Below are positions 7,437-15,667 of a stretch of 32,994 nt of DNA, one piece after another. This stretch comes from an uncultured Lachnospiraceae bacterium. Its GTDB lineage: Bacteria; Bacillota; Clostridia; Lachnospirales; Lachnospiraceae. Under the pieces are notes generated by a model. That model worked only from the letters and a program-made list of their open reading frames with translations. It searched no databases and had not been told where the DNA came from. The position numbers were made by a program, and so were the translations under genes. The stretch is from assembly GCA_934320895.1 (NCBI GenBank), contig CAKRFY010000034.1, forward strand, positions 1 to 32,994, written 5' to 3'. The number at the start of each line of letters is the position of its first letter. The first letter of the stretch is position 1.

Positions 7437-8189
7437 ATGATAAAGTTTGGAAAGAAAAAGACGGATAAAAATATTGATAAAAAGAAGGATGCTAATCAGC
7501 ATAATGAGCATAAAATAGAAATCATAAATGTTAATAAAACTTATGATATGGGCAGAGAGTCTCTTCATGTTCTTAAAGATATCAATTTTACCGTTGATGA
7601 GGGCGAGTTTGTTGCCATTCTTGGTCCGTCTGGTTCGGGCAAATCCACACTTATGAATGTTATAGGTTGCATGGATCTTTTTGATGAAGGTGAGTATTAT
7701 CTTGACGGGCTTGCGATACATTCTATGAAAGAGAAGAAACTTACGAGTATCAGAAATGAGAAGATTGGTTTTATATTTCAGAATTATCATCTGATACCTA
7801 CATATACAGTTATTCAGAATGTTATAATGCCGCTTCTTATGAGAGGATATGAGCATGAACAAGCACAGGAAATGTGCATGGATACGATAGAAATGCTTGG
7901 ACTAAAAGAAAGAATAAATCATAAACCAAATGAGCTTTCAGGTGGTCAGAAACAGAGAGTGGCGATCGCAAGAGCATTGGTCGGAGAACCTGCAATTCTT
8001 CTTGCAGATGAGCCAACAGGAGCATTAGACAGTAAAAGTGGTAAAGAGGTTCTCAAATTATTCAGAAAACTTAATGATATGGGAAACACTATAGTGATGA
8101 TAACACACGATCTTGAAGTTGCAAAAGCAGCTAGGAGAGTGGTAAAAATCGTGGATGGTGAGATTTTTGATGTTCCGGCGCAAGCATGA
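7437..8189 (+). CDS. ABC transporter ATP-binding protein (MacB/LolD type)
   Basis: This 250-residue cytoplasmic ATPase carries all nucleotide-binding motifs: Walker A GPSGSGKS (63-70), Q-loop in FQNYHLIPTYTV, signature LSGGQKQR, Walker B ILLADEPTGALD and the switch histidine in MITHD. The EPTGALDSKSG sequence is typical of the LolD/MacB/FtsE subfamily that pairs with FtsX-like permeases, so the permease at 5064 is the likely partner. A Lys-rich extension of about 25 residues precedes the domain. I chose the ATG at 7437 because AAAGG (7424-7428) lies 8 nt upstream; an in-frame TTG at 7389 has no ribosome site. Its distance from the permease gene is unusual for this transporter class. Confidence 0.95.
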   Translation: MIKFGKKKTDKNIDKKKDANQHNEHKIEIINVNKTYDMGRESLHVLKDINFTVDEGEFVAILGPSGSGKSTLMNVIGCMDLFDEGEYYLDGLAIHSMKEKKLTSIRNEKIGFIFQNYHLIPTYTVIQNVIMPLLMRGYEHEQAQEMCMDTIEMLGLKERINHKPNELSGGQKQRVAIARALVGEPAILLADEPTGALDSKSGKEVLKLFRKLNDMGNTIVMITHDLEVAKAARRVVKIVDGEIFDVPAQA

Positions 8190-8417
8190 TATATGTTGCC
8201 AGGCTGTTTATCAAAAAATGAATCATATCTGCTGTCGAAAATTGAATGATTGTTTAAATTGACATTATGTGGATGTAGCTTTACTCTAATTATATTAACA
8301 GATATCTGCGGAATGAATTTATATTTTTTATATATGCATGATTTAGCATAAATTGTAGTAGTTTTGCCGATATTTTATTATATATTTATCATAAGCGAAA
8401 GGAATAATATCTACACC

Positions 8418-9626
8418 ATGAAAAAAAATATAATTGTCGTTATTTTTTATTTATGTCTTGTCGTAATAATCATTACATCATTTTCCAGAAATAAAAATGA
8501 CAGTGAGAGTGAAAAAATTACATATTCGCAGGTAAAACAGTCTGATATAAAGGCTCAAAATAATAATGAAACAGGGACACAGAAAGTATTGCATATAAAA
8601 GGTGATGTGTCAAAAGAGCTGTCACCTTTTATTTATTATACAAAAGCTGACAGGTATATATTGGACAAATGTTATATAAATATATATAATGAATTAAAGA
8701 AAATAAACACGGATGCAGGTTCAGATTATTTTGAAAATATTGAAAGTGACAGCAGATATACTAAAAAAGATAAAAAGAAAAAGGGAAAAAGAATAACAAC
8801 ATATACAATAAGGCTCAAAGAAGGCATAAAAACGGCAGCAGGTACAACGATAACTGCTGATGACCTGATGTTTAATTATTATCTTAGGACTGACAGTTCA
8901 TATAAAGCGGCTGACAATGTTTATAAATGTAATATTGTGGGACTTTTAAGTTATCAGACAGGCTGTGATGACAGTGTCAGAGCAAAGAAAATATATGATT
9001 TAAAAATAAAGAAACCATCAGATAAGATAAAAAAAGAAATAAAGACAAAAATAATATATCCCGAAATAAAAGAAGCATTTGAATGGACAAGCTCTCTTTA
9101 CCAGGATAAAACTTACTCTTACATAACAGACAAATACCCGAGGACAAGGGATTTGTTTGTTTATTTTTTTGCACTAGATCCAAAATATAAAGTAAAACAG
9201 AAGGATGCACAGAAAGTTATAAAACAGGTAGCAGCTCAATATGGCTGGGATTATAAAAAACTTGGCAAAGTGACAGGGAAAAATTATAATGCTCAAGTGA
9301 AAAAAATCGTACTTAATGAAGTCGGAAAAAAGTCTGCATTCGAAAAACAGCGTATAAAAGGACTGACAAAGATTGACAGTTATACAATACAGATACAGGT
9401 CTATGAGAAAACTTCACAGAAAGACTTGCTTGATTTTTACATAGTTCCGCTTGCAAAGTGGGGGGATGTGCAGTATTTTGATTCAAATTATAAGTGGGGA
9501 GTAAAGAAAACAAAGGCGTATGAAATAATAAAAAAGGAAAATGTAACGGGTGATGAGACAGGGAAATATAAGATAGGTAAAAGAGAGCCGTATGAGCTTG
9601 TGGAGAGACGAAAGGTTAAACTGTAG
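8418..9626 (+). CDS. Truncated family-5 solute-binding-like protein
   Basis: The 402-residue protein begins with a membrane anchor or uncleaved signal (about 4-25, no lipobox Cys) and then resembles the N-terminal lobe of oligopeptide-binding proteins (SBP family 5): a LSPFIYYTKAD region, the hallmark YTIRLKEGIKTAAGTTITADDLMFNY block (given here only by its key residues RLKEG and TADD), and DSYTIQIQVY before WGDVQYF. The sequence stops at GKYKIGKREPYELVERRKVKL-like residues (last ~20), which in full-length members corresponds to the GTGPYK...LERN point, so roughly the last 150-200 residues are missing. It is rich in Lys. No transporter permease is nearby. AAAGG at 8398-8402 is 15 nt before the chosen ATG, which is long; an upstream TTG at 8364 is the alternative. 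Function may be lost or changed. Confidence 0.65.
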   Translation: MKKNIIVVIFYLCLVVIIITSFSRNKNDSESEKITYSQVKQSDIKAQNNNETGTQKVLHIKGDVSKELSPFIYYTKADRYILDKCYINIYNELKKINTDAGSDYFENIESDSRYTKKDKKKKGKRITTYTIRLKEGIKTAAGTTITADDLMFNYYLRTDSSYKAADNVYKCNIVGLLSYQTGCDDSVRAKKIYDLKIKKPSDKIKKEIKTKIIYPEIKEAFEWTSSLYQDKTYSYITDKYPRTRDLFVYFFALDPKYKVKQKDAQKVIKQVAAQYGWDYKKLGKVTGKNYNAQVKKIVLNEVGKKSAFEKQRIKGLTKIDSYTIQIQVYEKTSQKDLLDFYIVPLAKWGDVQYFDSNYKWGVKKTKAYEIIKKENVTGDETGKYKIGKREPYELVERRKVKL

Positions 9627-9655
9627 TAACACTTTTTAAGTTAATGCAGACAAAC

Positions 9656-9685
9656 AGATATATTGCCTGATATCTATTTTATTTA
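9656..9685 (+). terminator. Weak terminator-like hairpin
   Basis: AGATAT (9656-9661) pairs with ATATCT (9670-9675) over an 8-nt loop and is followed by ATTTTATTTATT. It follows the truncated binding-protein gene. The stem is short and AT-only at most positions, so this is tentative. Confidence 0.3.
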
Positions 9686-9722
9686 TTACTGCTATTTAGC
9701 AAATATGGTTTAGAAATTACGA

Positions 9723-9751
9723 TTGACATTATATCAGAATAAAAATATACT
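9723..9751 (+). promoter_or_regulatory. Sigma-A-type promoter
   Basis: TTGACA (9723-9728), a 17-bp spacer and TATACT (9746-9751) give an almost perfect vegetative promoter about 100 bp before the AAA/PD-(D/E)XK gene at 9855. Confidence 0.75.
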
Positions 9752-9854
9752 AAAGATAAGCAAAATCATGGGTATGTATTGCTATTATTTACAGTTATAT
9801 TAAAAATAATAGCGATAAGCTGAAAATTATTATATAGGATGAGGTGAGGGCAAA

Positions 9855-11447
9855 ATGGGTATATATTTTAATCCGGGTAATGCAAGCTTTAAAAAAGATA
9901 GGAATTATAAGATTTATGTAGATAAAACAGGGTTATTAGAGTATCTTAATGAATTGCTAGAAACACCTAGAAATTGTCTTGCAGTGAGCCATGCAAGACG
10001 TTTTGGAAAATCTCATGCGGCAGGAATGATTGATGCATATTATAGCCGAGGATGTGATTCGACAAGTGTTTTTGAGGGCACAAAGATTGCTGAATGTGCA
10101 GATTATAAAAAATATATGAATAAATACAATGTTATTCATTTGGATATTTCATCATTTTTTGATTCTTACAAAGAAAACATTGTAGAAAAAATAGTAGAGT
10201 ATATTTATAAAGATTTTAAAGAAGCTTTCACTGATGAGCTGGATTATCAGGATAGTTTAAACTATAATTTAATGATGGTATATCAAAAGACCGAGATTCC
10301 TTTTGTGATAATTATTGATGAGTGGGATTGTGTTATCAGAAACAGTAATGATAAAGAGCTGGTACATAAATATCTCCAATTTCTTCATTCATTGTTTAAA
10401 TCAGAGGAGTCAAAGTCATTTCTTGCATTAGCATATATAACAGGAATATTACCGATTAAGAAGATTAAAGATGAGTCGGCACTTAACAATTTCAGTGAAT
10501 ATACAATGTTAAAAGCAAGACCGATTACACAGTATTATGGTTTTACGGAGAGTGAAGTAAAGGCATTATGTAAGCAGTTTGATATGGATTTTGAGAGTGC
10601 AAAGGCATGGTATAATGGATATCTGATTGATGGAATGCATATGTATAATCCAAATTCTGTATCTATGGCAATGAATCAAAGAGATTTTGATTCATATTGG
10701 AAAAACACTTCATCTTTTGCTTCAATAAATACATTTATAACAATGAATTATACGGGACTTAAAGATGATATCATGAAGATGATATCGGGTGGAAAAGTAA
10801 TTGTTGAGACAGATGCATTTCAAAATGATTTGTCCGAGATACATTCAAAAGATGATGCTATTACTGCACTTATTCATTTGGGTTATCTGGGATATGATGC
10901 AGACAGAAAGAGTGCATATGTGCCAAATTATGAAGTAGCAAAAGCATTTCAGATGGCATTAAAAACAGGAAATTGGGACGAGATATCAAAAGCTATATCA
11001 AGATGTGATGAGGTGCTTATGGCTACAATTGATAGGGATGCTCAAAGAGTAGCGGAAATAATAGAGCTTGCACATGACACCTATACATCTGTTTTAAAGT
11101 ACAATGATGAAAATTCGCTTAGCTGTGTTCTTACAATGGCATATTTTACGGCACCGGGATATTACAATATAATACGTGAGATGCCTGCCGGAAAAGGATT
11201 TGCTGATTTTGCGTTTATTCCTAGAGTAAATGCGGGATTCAGACCGGCAATGGTAGTGGAATTAAAGTATAATAAATCGGCGGACACTGCGATTAAACAG
11301 ATAAAAGAAAACAAATACCACGGTGCATTGTCAGGCTATAGTGATAAGATACTTCTTGTTGGGATAAGCTATGATGCGGAGGGAAAAGATAAAAAGCATC
11401 ATACCTGTGTTATAGAGGAGATAAACGGCTCTGATATTAGTATATAA
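9855..11447 (+). CDS. AAA-ATPase-like protein with C-terminal PD-(D/E)XK nuclease-like domain
   Basis: The 530-residue protein shows the DUF1703-type architecture: an N-terminal IYVDKTGLLEYL segment, a Walker A-like RRFGKS (about 49-54), a Walker B-like VIIIDEWD (about 152-159), the KAWYNGY motif (about 248-254) and a C-terminal nuclease-like core in which Asp of GFADFAFIP and VVELKYNK supply the D...(E)xK triad. These proteins are numerous in gut Clostridia and Bacteroidetes; their biological role is not established, though defence or DNA-transaction roles have been suggested from the domains. All key residues look intact. The ATG at 9855 has GAGGTGAGG just upstream, and a near-consensus promoter lies at 9723. 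A distant homologue is coded at 13955-15652. Confidence 0.88.
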   Translation: MGIYFNPGNASFKKDRNYKIYVDKTGLLEYLNELLETPRNCLAVSHARRFGKSHAAGMIDAYYSRGCDSTSVFEGTKIAECADYKKYMNKYNVIHLDISSFFDSYKENIVEKIVEYIYKDFKEAFTDELDYQDSLNYNLMMVYQKTEIPFVIIIDEWDCVIRNSNDKELVHKYLQFLHSLFKSEESKSFLALAYITGILPIKKIKDESALNNFSEYTMLKARPITQYYGFTESEVKALCKQFDMDFESAKAWYNGYLIDGMHMYNPNSVSMAMNQRDFDSYWKNTSSFASINTFITMNYTGLKDDIMKMISGGKVIVETDAFQNDLSEIHSKDDAITALIHLGYLGYDADRKSAYVPNYEVAKAFQMALKTGNWDEISKAISRCDEVLMATIDRDAQRVAEIIELAHDTYTSVLKYNDENSLSCVLTMAYFTAPGYYNIIREMPAGKGFADFAFIPRVNAGFRPAMVVELKYNKSADTAIKQIKENKYHGALSGYSDKILLVGISYDAEGKDKKHHTCVIEEINGSDISI

Positions 11448-11608
11448 TAATAGAATGAAAAATGTTTAAAAATGACAACATACAGTAATCTTAACAGAGT
11501 ACAGTGAGCATAATATTTAACACTATCAAGGAGATAGCAGAGTGGATTGCGAATATCCGCTTGACAAACAATATATTTGGTAGAAATATTATGTTCAGAA
11601 TTGTATTT

Positions 11609-11717
11609 AAAGAGGCTGTTGCATTAATGAAAAATTGTACAGGATATATAAGTAGTTACTATTAACAAAATATCTATATCGTGTATGAAATTTTCTTATT
11701 GCGACAGTCTCTTTTTT
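11609..11717 (+). repeat. Long-hairpin repeat with terminator-like 3' end, copy 1
   Basis: The arms AAAGAGGCTGTTGCA (11609-11623) and TGCGACAGTCTCTTT (11700-11714) pair over 15 bp with two G-U pairs and enclose a 76-nt AT-rich loop; a T run follows. A related structure lies at 18716-18820, with the same GAGGCTGT(T/C)GCA arm. It may act as a terminator, a small RNA or a dispersed non-coding repeat. Confidence 0.55.
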
Positions 11718-11760
11718 GTTGAAATGTTACATTTTTTGAAAAAAATTATAAATCTTATAC

Positions 11761-11789
11761 TTGACAAGCCATAACAATATGTATATATT
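11761..11789 (+). promoter_or_regulatory. Promoter of the PadR operon
   Basis: TTGACA (11761-11766), a 17-bp spacer and TATATT (11784-11789). The downstream tandem repeats and ATGTA/TACAT half-sites overlap the start region, as expected for autoregulation. Confidence 0.65.
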
Positions 11790-11796
11790 TTATATA

Positions 11797-11826
11797 TAAA
11801 TATTTTACATATAAATATTTTACATA
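11797..11826. repeat. Two tandem 15-bp units, candidate PadR operator
   Basis: TAAATATTTTACATA occurs twice head to tail (11797-11811 and 11812-11826), between the promoter and the ribosome site AAAGGA at 11838-11843. Together with ATGTATA upstream at about 11779 the TACAT halves resemble the ATGT...ACAT symmetry of known PadR operators. Binding by the downstream PadR protein is inferred. Confidence 0.5.
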
Positions 11827-11852
11827 TAATCATACAGAAAGGAAGTGCGAAA

Positions 11853-12170
11853 ATGTATTATCCTGTATCTGCACATCTGATAGAATTTTTAATCCTGTCG
11901 GTGCTGCAAAAAGAAGATTCCTATGGATATGAGATAAGCCAGACTGTCAAACTTGTGGCAGACATAAAGGAGTCTACACTTTATCCAATCTTAAAAAAGC
12001 TTGAGAAAAATGGATTTATGACAACATACACGAAAGAGTATCAGGGAAGAAAAAGAAAATATTATTCTTTGACAGATGCGGGTATGGAAGAACTTAAATT
12101 CTTAAATTCAGAATGGATAAGTTATAGAGATACTATTGATGGTATAGTGGAAGGGAGAATGAAAAGATGA
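11853..12170 (+). CDS. PadR-family transcriptional regulator
   Basis: The 105-residue protein is a winged-helix PadR regulator: HLIEFLILSVLQKEDSYGYEI forms the first helices (key residues LxLL and YGYEI), STLYPILKKLEKNG the recognition helix and first wing turn, and GRKRKYYSLTDAG the wing. It lacks a long C-terminal dimerisation domain, so it belongs to the short subfamily 2 type. It overlaps the next gene by 4 bp (ATGA). Such regulators commonly sit in front of HAAS/DUF1700 and DUF4097 genes and repress their own operon until an envelope signal is sensed. AAAGGA lies 9 nt before the ATG. The tandem repeat at 11797-11826 is the likely operator. Confidence 0.93.
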   Translation: MYYPVSAHLIEFLILSVLQKEDSYGYEISQTVKLVADIKESTLYPILKKLEKNGFMTTYTKEYQGRKRKYYSLTDAGMEELKFLNSEWISYRDTIDGIVEGRMKR

Positions 12171-12772
12171 CGAGAGATGAATATTTAAAGCAGTTAAATA
12201 AATATCTGAAAAAACTGCCAAAAGCAGACTATGATGATGCAATGGAATATTTTACGGAATACTTTTCTGAAACAGATGACAATGAAGCAAAAAAACTTAT
12301 GGATGAACTTGGAACGCCAAAAGAAGCTGCTTGTGATATTATAAGCAATATTCTTGATAAAAGGATAGATGAGAAAAAGCAGGCTGATGAAAAGAAACAT
12401 AATAATGGGAGCAGGTCGGTATTTGGCATATTCTGGGTAGCAATACTTGCGATATGTGCGATTCCGGTGGCTACACCGCTCCTTATAAGCGGTTTGGTCG
12501 TAATGTTTTGTATAGTGCTATGTATTGTTTTGGTCGTATTATGCGTATTTTTAGTTGGAGTGTGTTCGGTTATAGCAGGACTTTTTGTTATAGCGAGGGC
12601 GATAGTTACGATAAGACTTTCAATATCAGCGGCGGTAATGCTTTCAGGGCTTGGACTTGCAGTAATAGGTGTTGGAATTATTGTTACAGCAGTCGGAATT
12701 TTATTTAGCAGACTTCTTATTGATGTTACTATTAAGTTTGCACAGAGAGCGTCTAAAAGGGGGAAAAAATAA
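12167..12772 (+). CDS. HAAS (DUF1700) domain membrane protein
   Basis: The 201-residue protein starts with the helical HAAS domain (about 1-62: MTRDEYLKQL, DYDDAMEYFTEYF, LGTPKEAACDI), then has a charged linker and three or four hydrophobic helices (about 88-190) rich in Val/Ile/Gly. HAAS proteins are typically coded beside PadR regulators and are thought to pass a membrane signal to them; the mechanism is not settled. Overlaps at both ends (ATGA with padR, TAATG with the DUF4097 gene) indicate a tightly coupled operon. Confidence 0.92.
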   Translation: MTRDEYLKQLNKYLKKLPKADYDDAMEYFTEYFSETDDNEAKKLMDELGTPKEAACDIISNILDKRIDEKKQADEKKHNNGSRSVFGIFWVAILAICAIPVATPLLISGLVVMFCIVLCIVLVVLCVFLVGVCSVIAGLFVIARAIVTIRLSISAAVMLSGLGLAVIGVGIIVTAVGILFSRLLIDVTIKFAQRASKRGKK

Positions 12773-13860
12773 TGAAAAAGTTTATAAATATATCTTTGAT
12801 AGCAGGAATATTATGTTTATTTTTTGGAGCAGGAATGTTTTTTGTCGGAGGAGCAATGGGAGGAGCAAAAGTTATAAAGAAGCTCGATTTTAGTTCGATG
12901 CTCACAACTGATAGTAAAAATCTTGAAAAAGAATATGCAGTATTAGAAAAGAAAAAAATAAACGATTTTGATAAGATAAATGTAAAATTAAATACTATTG
13001 ATTTTAAAATTGCAAGATCGGATGACAAAAACTGTTATATAGAATACAATCTGAAGAAGGAAAAAGGTGAAGTTCCGATAGATTATAGTGTGACTAACAG
13101 TGAATTTAAGCTAAGACAGAAATCAGATCATGTTATGATAAACATGGATTTAAGTGGAATCGAAGCCTTGATTAGCGGTACAAAAGACTTTGTACAAAAA
13201 AATCAGTTTATATTGTATCTGCCAGAAGATAAACAGATAAGCAGCACGGAATTTGATACGGCAGATGGTGACATTTCTGTTGACAGACTTAAAAGTGATA
13301 AGATAGATATATCGGTAGATGCAGGCGATATTAAACTTGTGAATACAGAATCAAATGGTATAAAAATATTATCTTCTGATGGAGATATTGCAGTAAAAAA
13401 TTCAAAATTCGAGACTGCTATCCTTAATGATAGCGATGGTGATATTAAGTTTGAAGATGCGGATATTAATAGTGGAAAAATATCAACAAATGATGGAGAT
13501 ATCGCTGTTAAAAATACAAATCTAAAAGGAATAAACATAACAGACGATTACGGAGATGTCAAGTGCAATGATGGTTTGTTTGATGATATAACTGTAAAAT
13601 TAAATGATGGTGACATAAAATTGCAAAATACTAAATTTGCCGGAAATATAAAAATTGAATCTGGCTATGGAGATGTAAAAGTCATGGGTTCCGGAGATTG
13701 GAGAGATGTTGCTGTAAATGCAAAAACAAGTTATGGAGATGTAAGCGTAAAGAATATAACAGATGGAAATAAAACGGAAACATCTTTTGAGAGAAATATT
13801 GATTCTGCAACGGCAAAACTAGAGATAAAATGTTCGGATGGAGATATTTCTATCAGGTAG
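12772..13860 (+). CDS. DUF4097-family putative adhesin/beta-helix protein
   Basis: The 362-residue protein has an N-terminal membrane helix (about 5-30, Gly-rich: GAGMFFVGGAMGG) and a soluble part dominated by a repeated (D/Y)GD(I/V) motif, seen about ten times from residue 160 onward at roughly 18-22-residue spacing. DGDI turns dominate in the first part and YGDV turns appear in the second. This periodicity is what a right-handed beta-helix would show, and is known in DUF4097 proteins. The protein probably faces outward, tethered by its N-terminus. It is the last gene of the PadR operon; its start overlaps the previous stop by one base. The biochemical role is unknown. Confidence 0.88.
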   Translation: MKKFINISLIAGILCLFFGAGMFFVGGAMGGAKVIKKLDFSSMLTTDSKNLEKEYAVLEKKKINDFDKINVKLNTIDFKIARSDDKNCYIEYNLKKEKGEVPIDYSVTNSEFKLRQKSDHVMINMDLSGIEALISGTKDFVQKNQFILYLPEDKQISSTEFDTADGDISVDRLKSDKIDISVDAGDIKLVNTESNGIKILSSDGDIAVKNSKFETAILNDSDGDIKFEDADINSGKISTNDGDIAVKNTNLKGINITDDYGDVKCNDGLFDDITVKLNDGDIKLQNTKFAGNIKIESGYGDVKVMGSGDWRDVAVNAKTSYGDVSVKNITDGNKTETSFERNIDSATAKLEIKCSDGDISIR

Positions 13861-13925
13861 GCAATGTGAAATTTTGAAGCTATGAATTTTTATTGTAGAC
13901 AAAATTAATTATGATAATAATTGAA

Positions 13926-13952
13926 ACTCCCGCGGGCTTAACCCGTGGGAGT
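13926..13952 (-). terminator. Strong GC-rich hairpin between convergent genes
   Basis: ACTCCCGCGGG (13926-13936) pairs with CCCGTGGGAGT (13942-13952) over a 5-nt loop, with a single G-T pair. It sits 3 bp past the stop of the minus-strand gene and 66 bp past the DUF4097 stop. Only a short T-rich tail follows on the minus strand, so it may end transcription from the right, or be a remnant of an IS200/IS605-type end, which it resembles. Confidence 0.5.
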
Positions 13953-13954
13953 AA

Positions 13955-15652
13955 TCAGTTACCTATTAAAACTTCTTTTCCCTTAAATGCAAATCCATAA
14001 TGTCTGATATTTTCTTTTTTTACACCTCTATTTATTAACTCAGCATCGTACTTTTTTTTATCTATTTGATTTAATGCGGCTTTTACAGTCTGTTCAAGGG
14101 AATTTTCGTTTTTGGCATTCAGTACCTTAAACTCAATTATTATTCCAGGATATTTTAAATTATTTTTATCTATAGGTTCAAGTAATATATCATATCTTCC
14201 GAAGCCACTTTCACGATTTGAAGTTATAATATAATTGTCTGATTGATTTACCATAAGACCAAGAGTGAAGCCATGATAAAAATTTTCAGGTCTTATTCTT
14301 GATTCTTCCTTTCCTGAAACATCAAAAAAGCTGAAAATATTATTGGTAACTTCATTCATATAGTAATTCATTGCATCGAGATCGCCATCAATTAATGCTT
14401 TTACAAATTCATTTGACGAATCATCCCTTGTTCTAAACCAGTCTTTTATCATATTTTCAAACATCTTTTTGACCTCAAAATTTGTAAGGCTTAATGCGTA
14501 GATATTTTTCCCTTCTGGATTTGTAAAATCAACATAATCTACTTTTAAATAGCCACTTGCGAGTAAAAGGCTCCATATTGCTTCGGAACTTCCATTAAGC
14601 TGATCAAATACGATCTGTTCATCTAGTTCGATATTTATACTTTTTCCTTCAAGAAGATCTTCCATTGTTTTTTTTACATTTACTGAGCCAGTCTGAATAA
14701 GTTTTGAAACAAGACTGTTTGAACTTGTTGCTGCCCAGTAAGTTTTATATCTTTTTTCATCAAGGAAATTTGTTATAGACCATGGATTATATATATCTTT
14801 GCTTTCTCCAAAAGTAAAACCATCATACCATGCTTTTACCTTCTCTTTTTCGGTTGAAAGTCCTTCCTCATCAAGTGACATAAAAACCTCTTTTTCTGTG
14901 AAACCGAAGCATTTTGCATATTCTTTACTTGTGACAGTAACAACCTTAAGATTATTTAAGTCAGAAAAGATACTTTCTTTTGATACTCTGGTAATTCCAG
15001 TCATAATTGCTCTTTCAAGGTATGGATTTGTTTTAAATGTAGAGTTAAATAAGCTTCTTGTAAATGCTACAAGTTCTTCCCAATAACCATTTACATATGC
15101 TTCCTGCATAGGGGTGTCGTATTCATCAAGTAAAACTATTACTCTTTTTCCGTAGTATCTTTGCAAAAAACAACACATCTGATTTAGAGCAACACTTAAT
15201 ATTGCATCAGACATATCCAGGCTTATACTTTTAAAAAATTTTTTCTCATTTTCAGTTAATATACCACTATTGTATAAATAGTCATTTTCATTATATATTT
15301 TTACTATTTGAAAACATATTTGTTCTTTCGTGGTTTTAAAATCCTTTGTTTTTATTTCAGCAAAACTAAAAAATATAACAGGATATGTTCCTTGAATTGT
15401 ACGATATTTTTTATCATTCCAGATTTCAAGTCCCTCAAACAAATCCCCCCTGTTTTTGTATTTATTTGAAAAGAAACAGTTAAGCATACTCATATTTAAT
15501 GTTTTACCGAATCTTCTTGGACGGGTTATAAGTGTTACGATATCATCGTTTTCCCACCATTCTTTTATAAACGATGTTTTATCTATATAAAAGTTGTTTT
15601 TTTCTCGAATTAGACTGAAATGTTCATTTCCTATGCTTATAGTTTTTGACAT
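13955..15652 (-). CDS. AAA-ATPase-like protein with C-terminal PD-(D/E)XK nuclease-like domain
   Basis: The 565-residue protein has the full AAA-ATPase-like plus PD-(D/E)XK arrangement: FYIDKTSFIKEW near the N-terminus, Walker A-like RPRRFGKT (about 43-50), Walker B-like VIVLLDEYDTP (about 173-183), GFTEKEV, KAWYDGF with YNPWSI, and a C-terminal GRYDILLEP...IIIEFKVL core with the Asp and ExK residues of the nuclease-like fold. It is only distantly similar to the protein at 9855. The role of the family is unknown. The start is the ATG complementary to 15650-15652 with an AGGCAGGG sequence upstream. A palindrome at 15668-15687 overlaps the probable promoter region. Confidence 0.9.
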   Translation of the reverse strand: MSKTISIGNEHFSLIREKNNFYIDKTSFIKEWWENDDIVTLITRPRRFGKTLNMSMLNCFFSNKYKNRGDLFEGLEIWNDKKYRTIQGTYPVIFFSFAEIKTKDFKTTKEQICFQIVKIYNENDYLYNSGILTENEKKFFKSISLDMSDAILSVALNQMCCFLQRYYGKRVIVLLDEYDTPMQEAYVNGYWEELVAFTRSLFNSTFKTNPYLERAIMTGITRVSKESIFSDLNNLKVVTVTSKEYAKCFGFTEKEVFMSLDEEGLSTEKEKVKAWYDGFTFGESKDIYNPWSITNFLDEKRYKTYWAATSSNSLVSKLIQTGSVNVKKTMEDLLEGKSINIELDEQIVFDQLNGSSEAIWSLLLASGYLKVDYVDFTNPEGKNIYALSLTNFEVKKMFENMIKDWFRTRDDSSNEFVKALIDGDLDAMNYYMNEVTNNIFSFFDVSGKEESRIRPENFYHGFTLGLMVNQSDNYIITSNRESGFGRYDILLEPIDKNNLKYPGIIIEFKVLNAKNENSLEQTVKAALNQIDKKKYDAELINRGVKKENIRHYGFAFKGKEVLIGN

Positions 15653-15667
15653 ATTGCCCTGCCTTTT

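Larger units (their letters stand above)
11448..11852. other. 405-bp intergenic region
   Basis: No credible gene is visible. From left to right it holds about 160 bp of featureless AT-rich DNA, a long-hairpin repeat (11609-11717), and the promoter, tandem repeat and ribosome site of the PadR operon (11761-11843). Confidence 0.7.

Noticed and set aside
8259..8290. TTGACA at 8259 as promoter of the truncated binding-protein gene
   Set aside because: The best downstream -10 (TCTAAT) is 20 bp away and the 17-bp position is poor, so it was not listed as a feature.
11797..11826. Tandem 15-bp units considered as a minimal CRISPR-like repeat
   Set aside because: The units are directly adjacent without spacers and sit in a promoter; no cas genes are present in the window.
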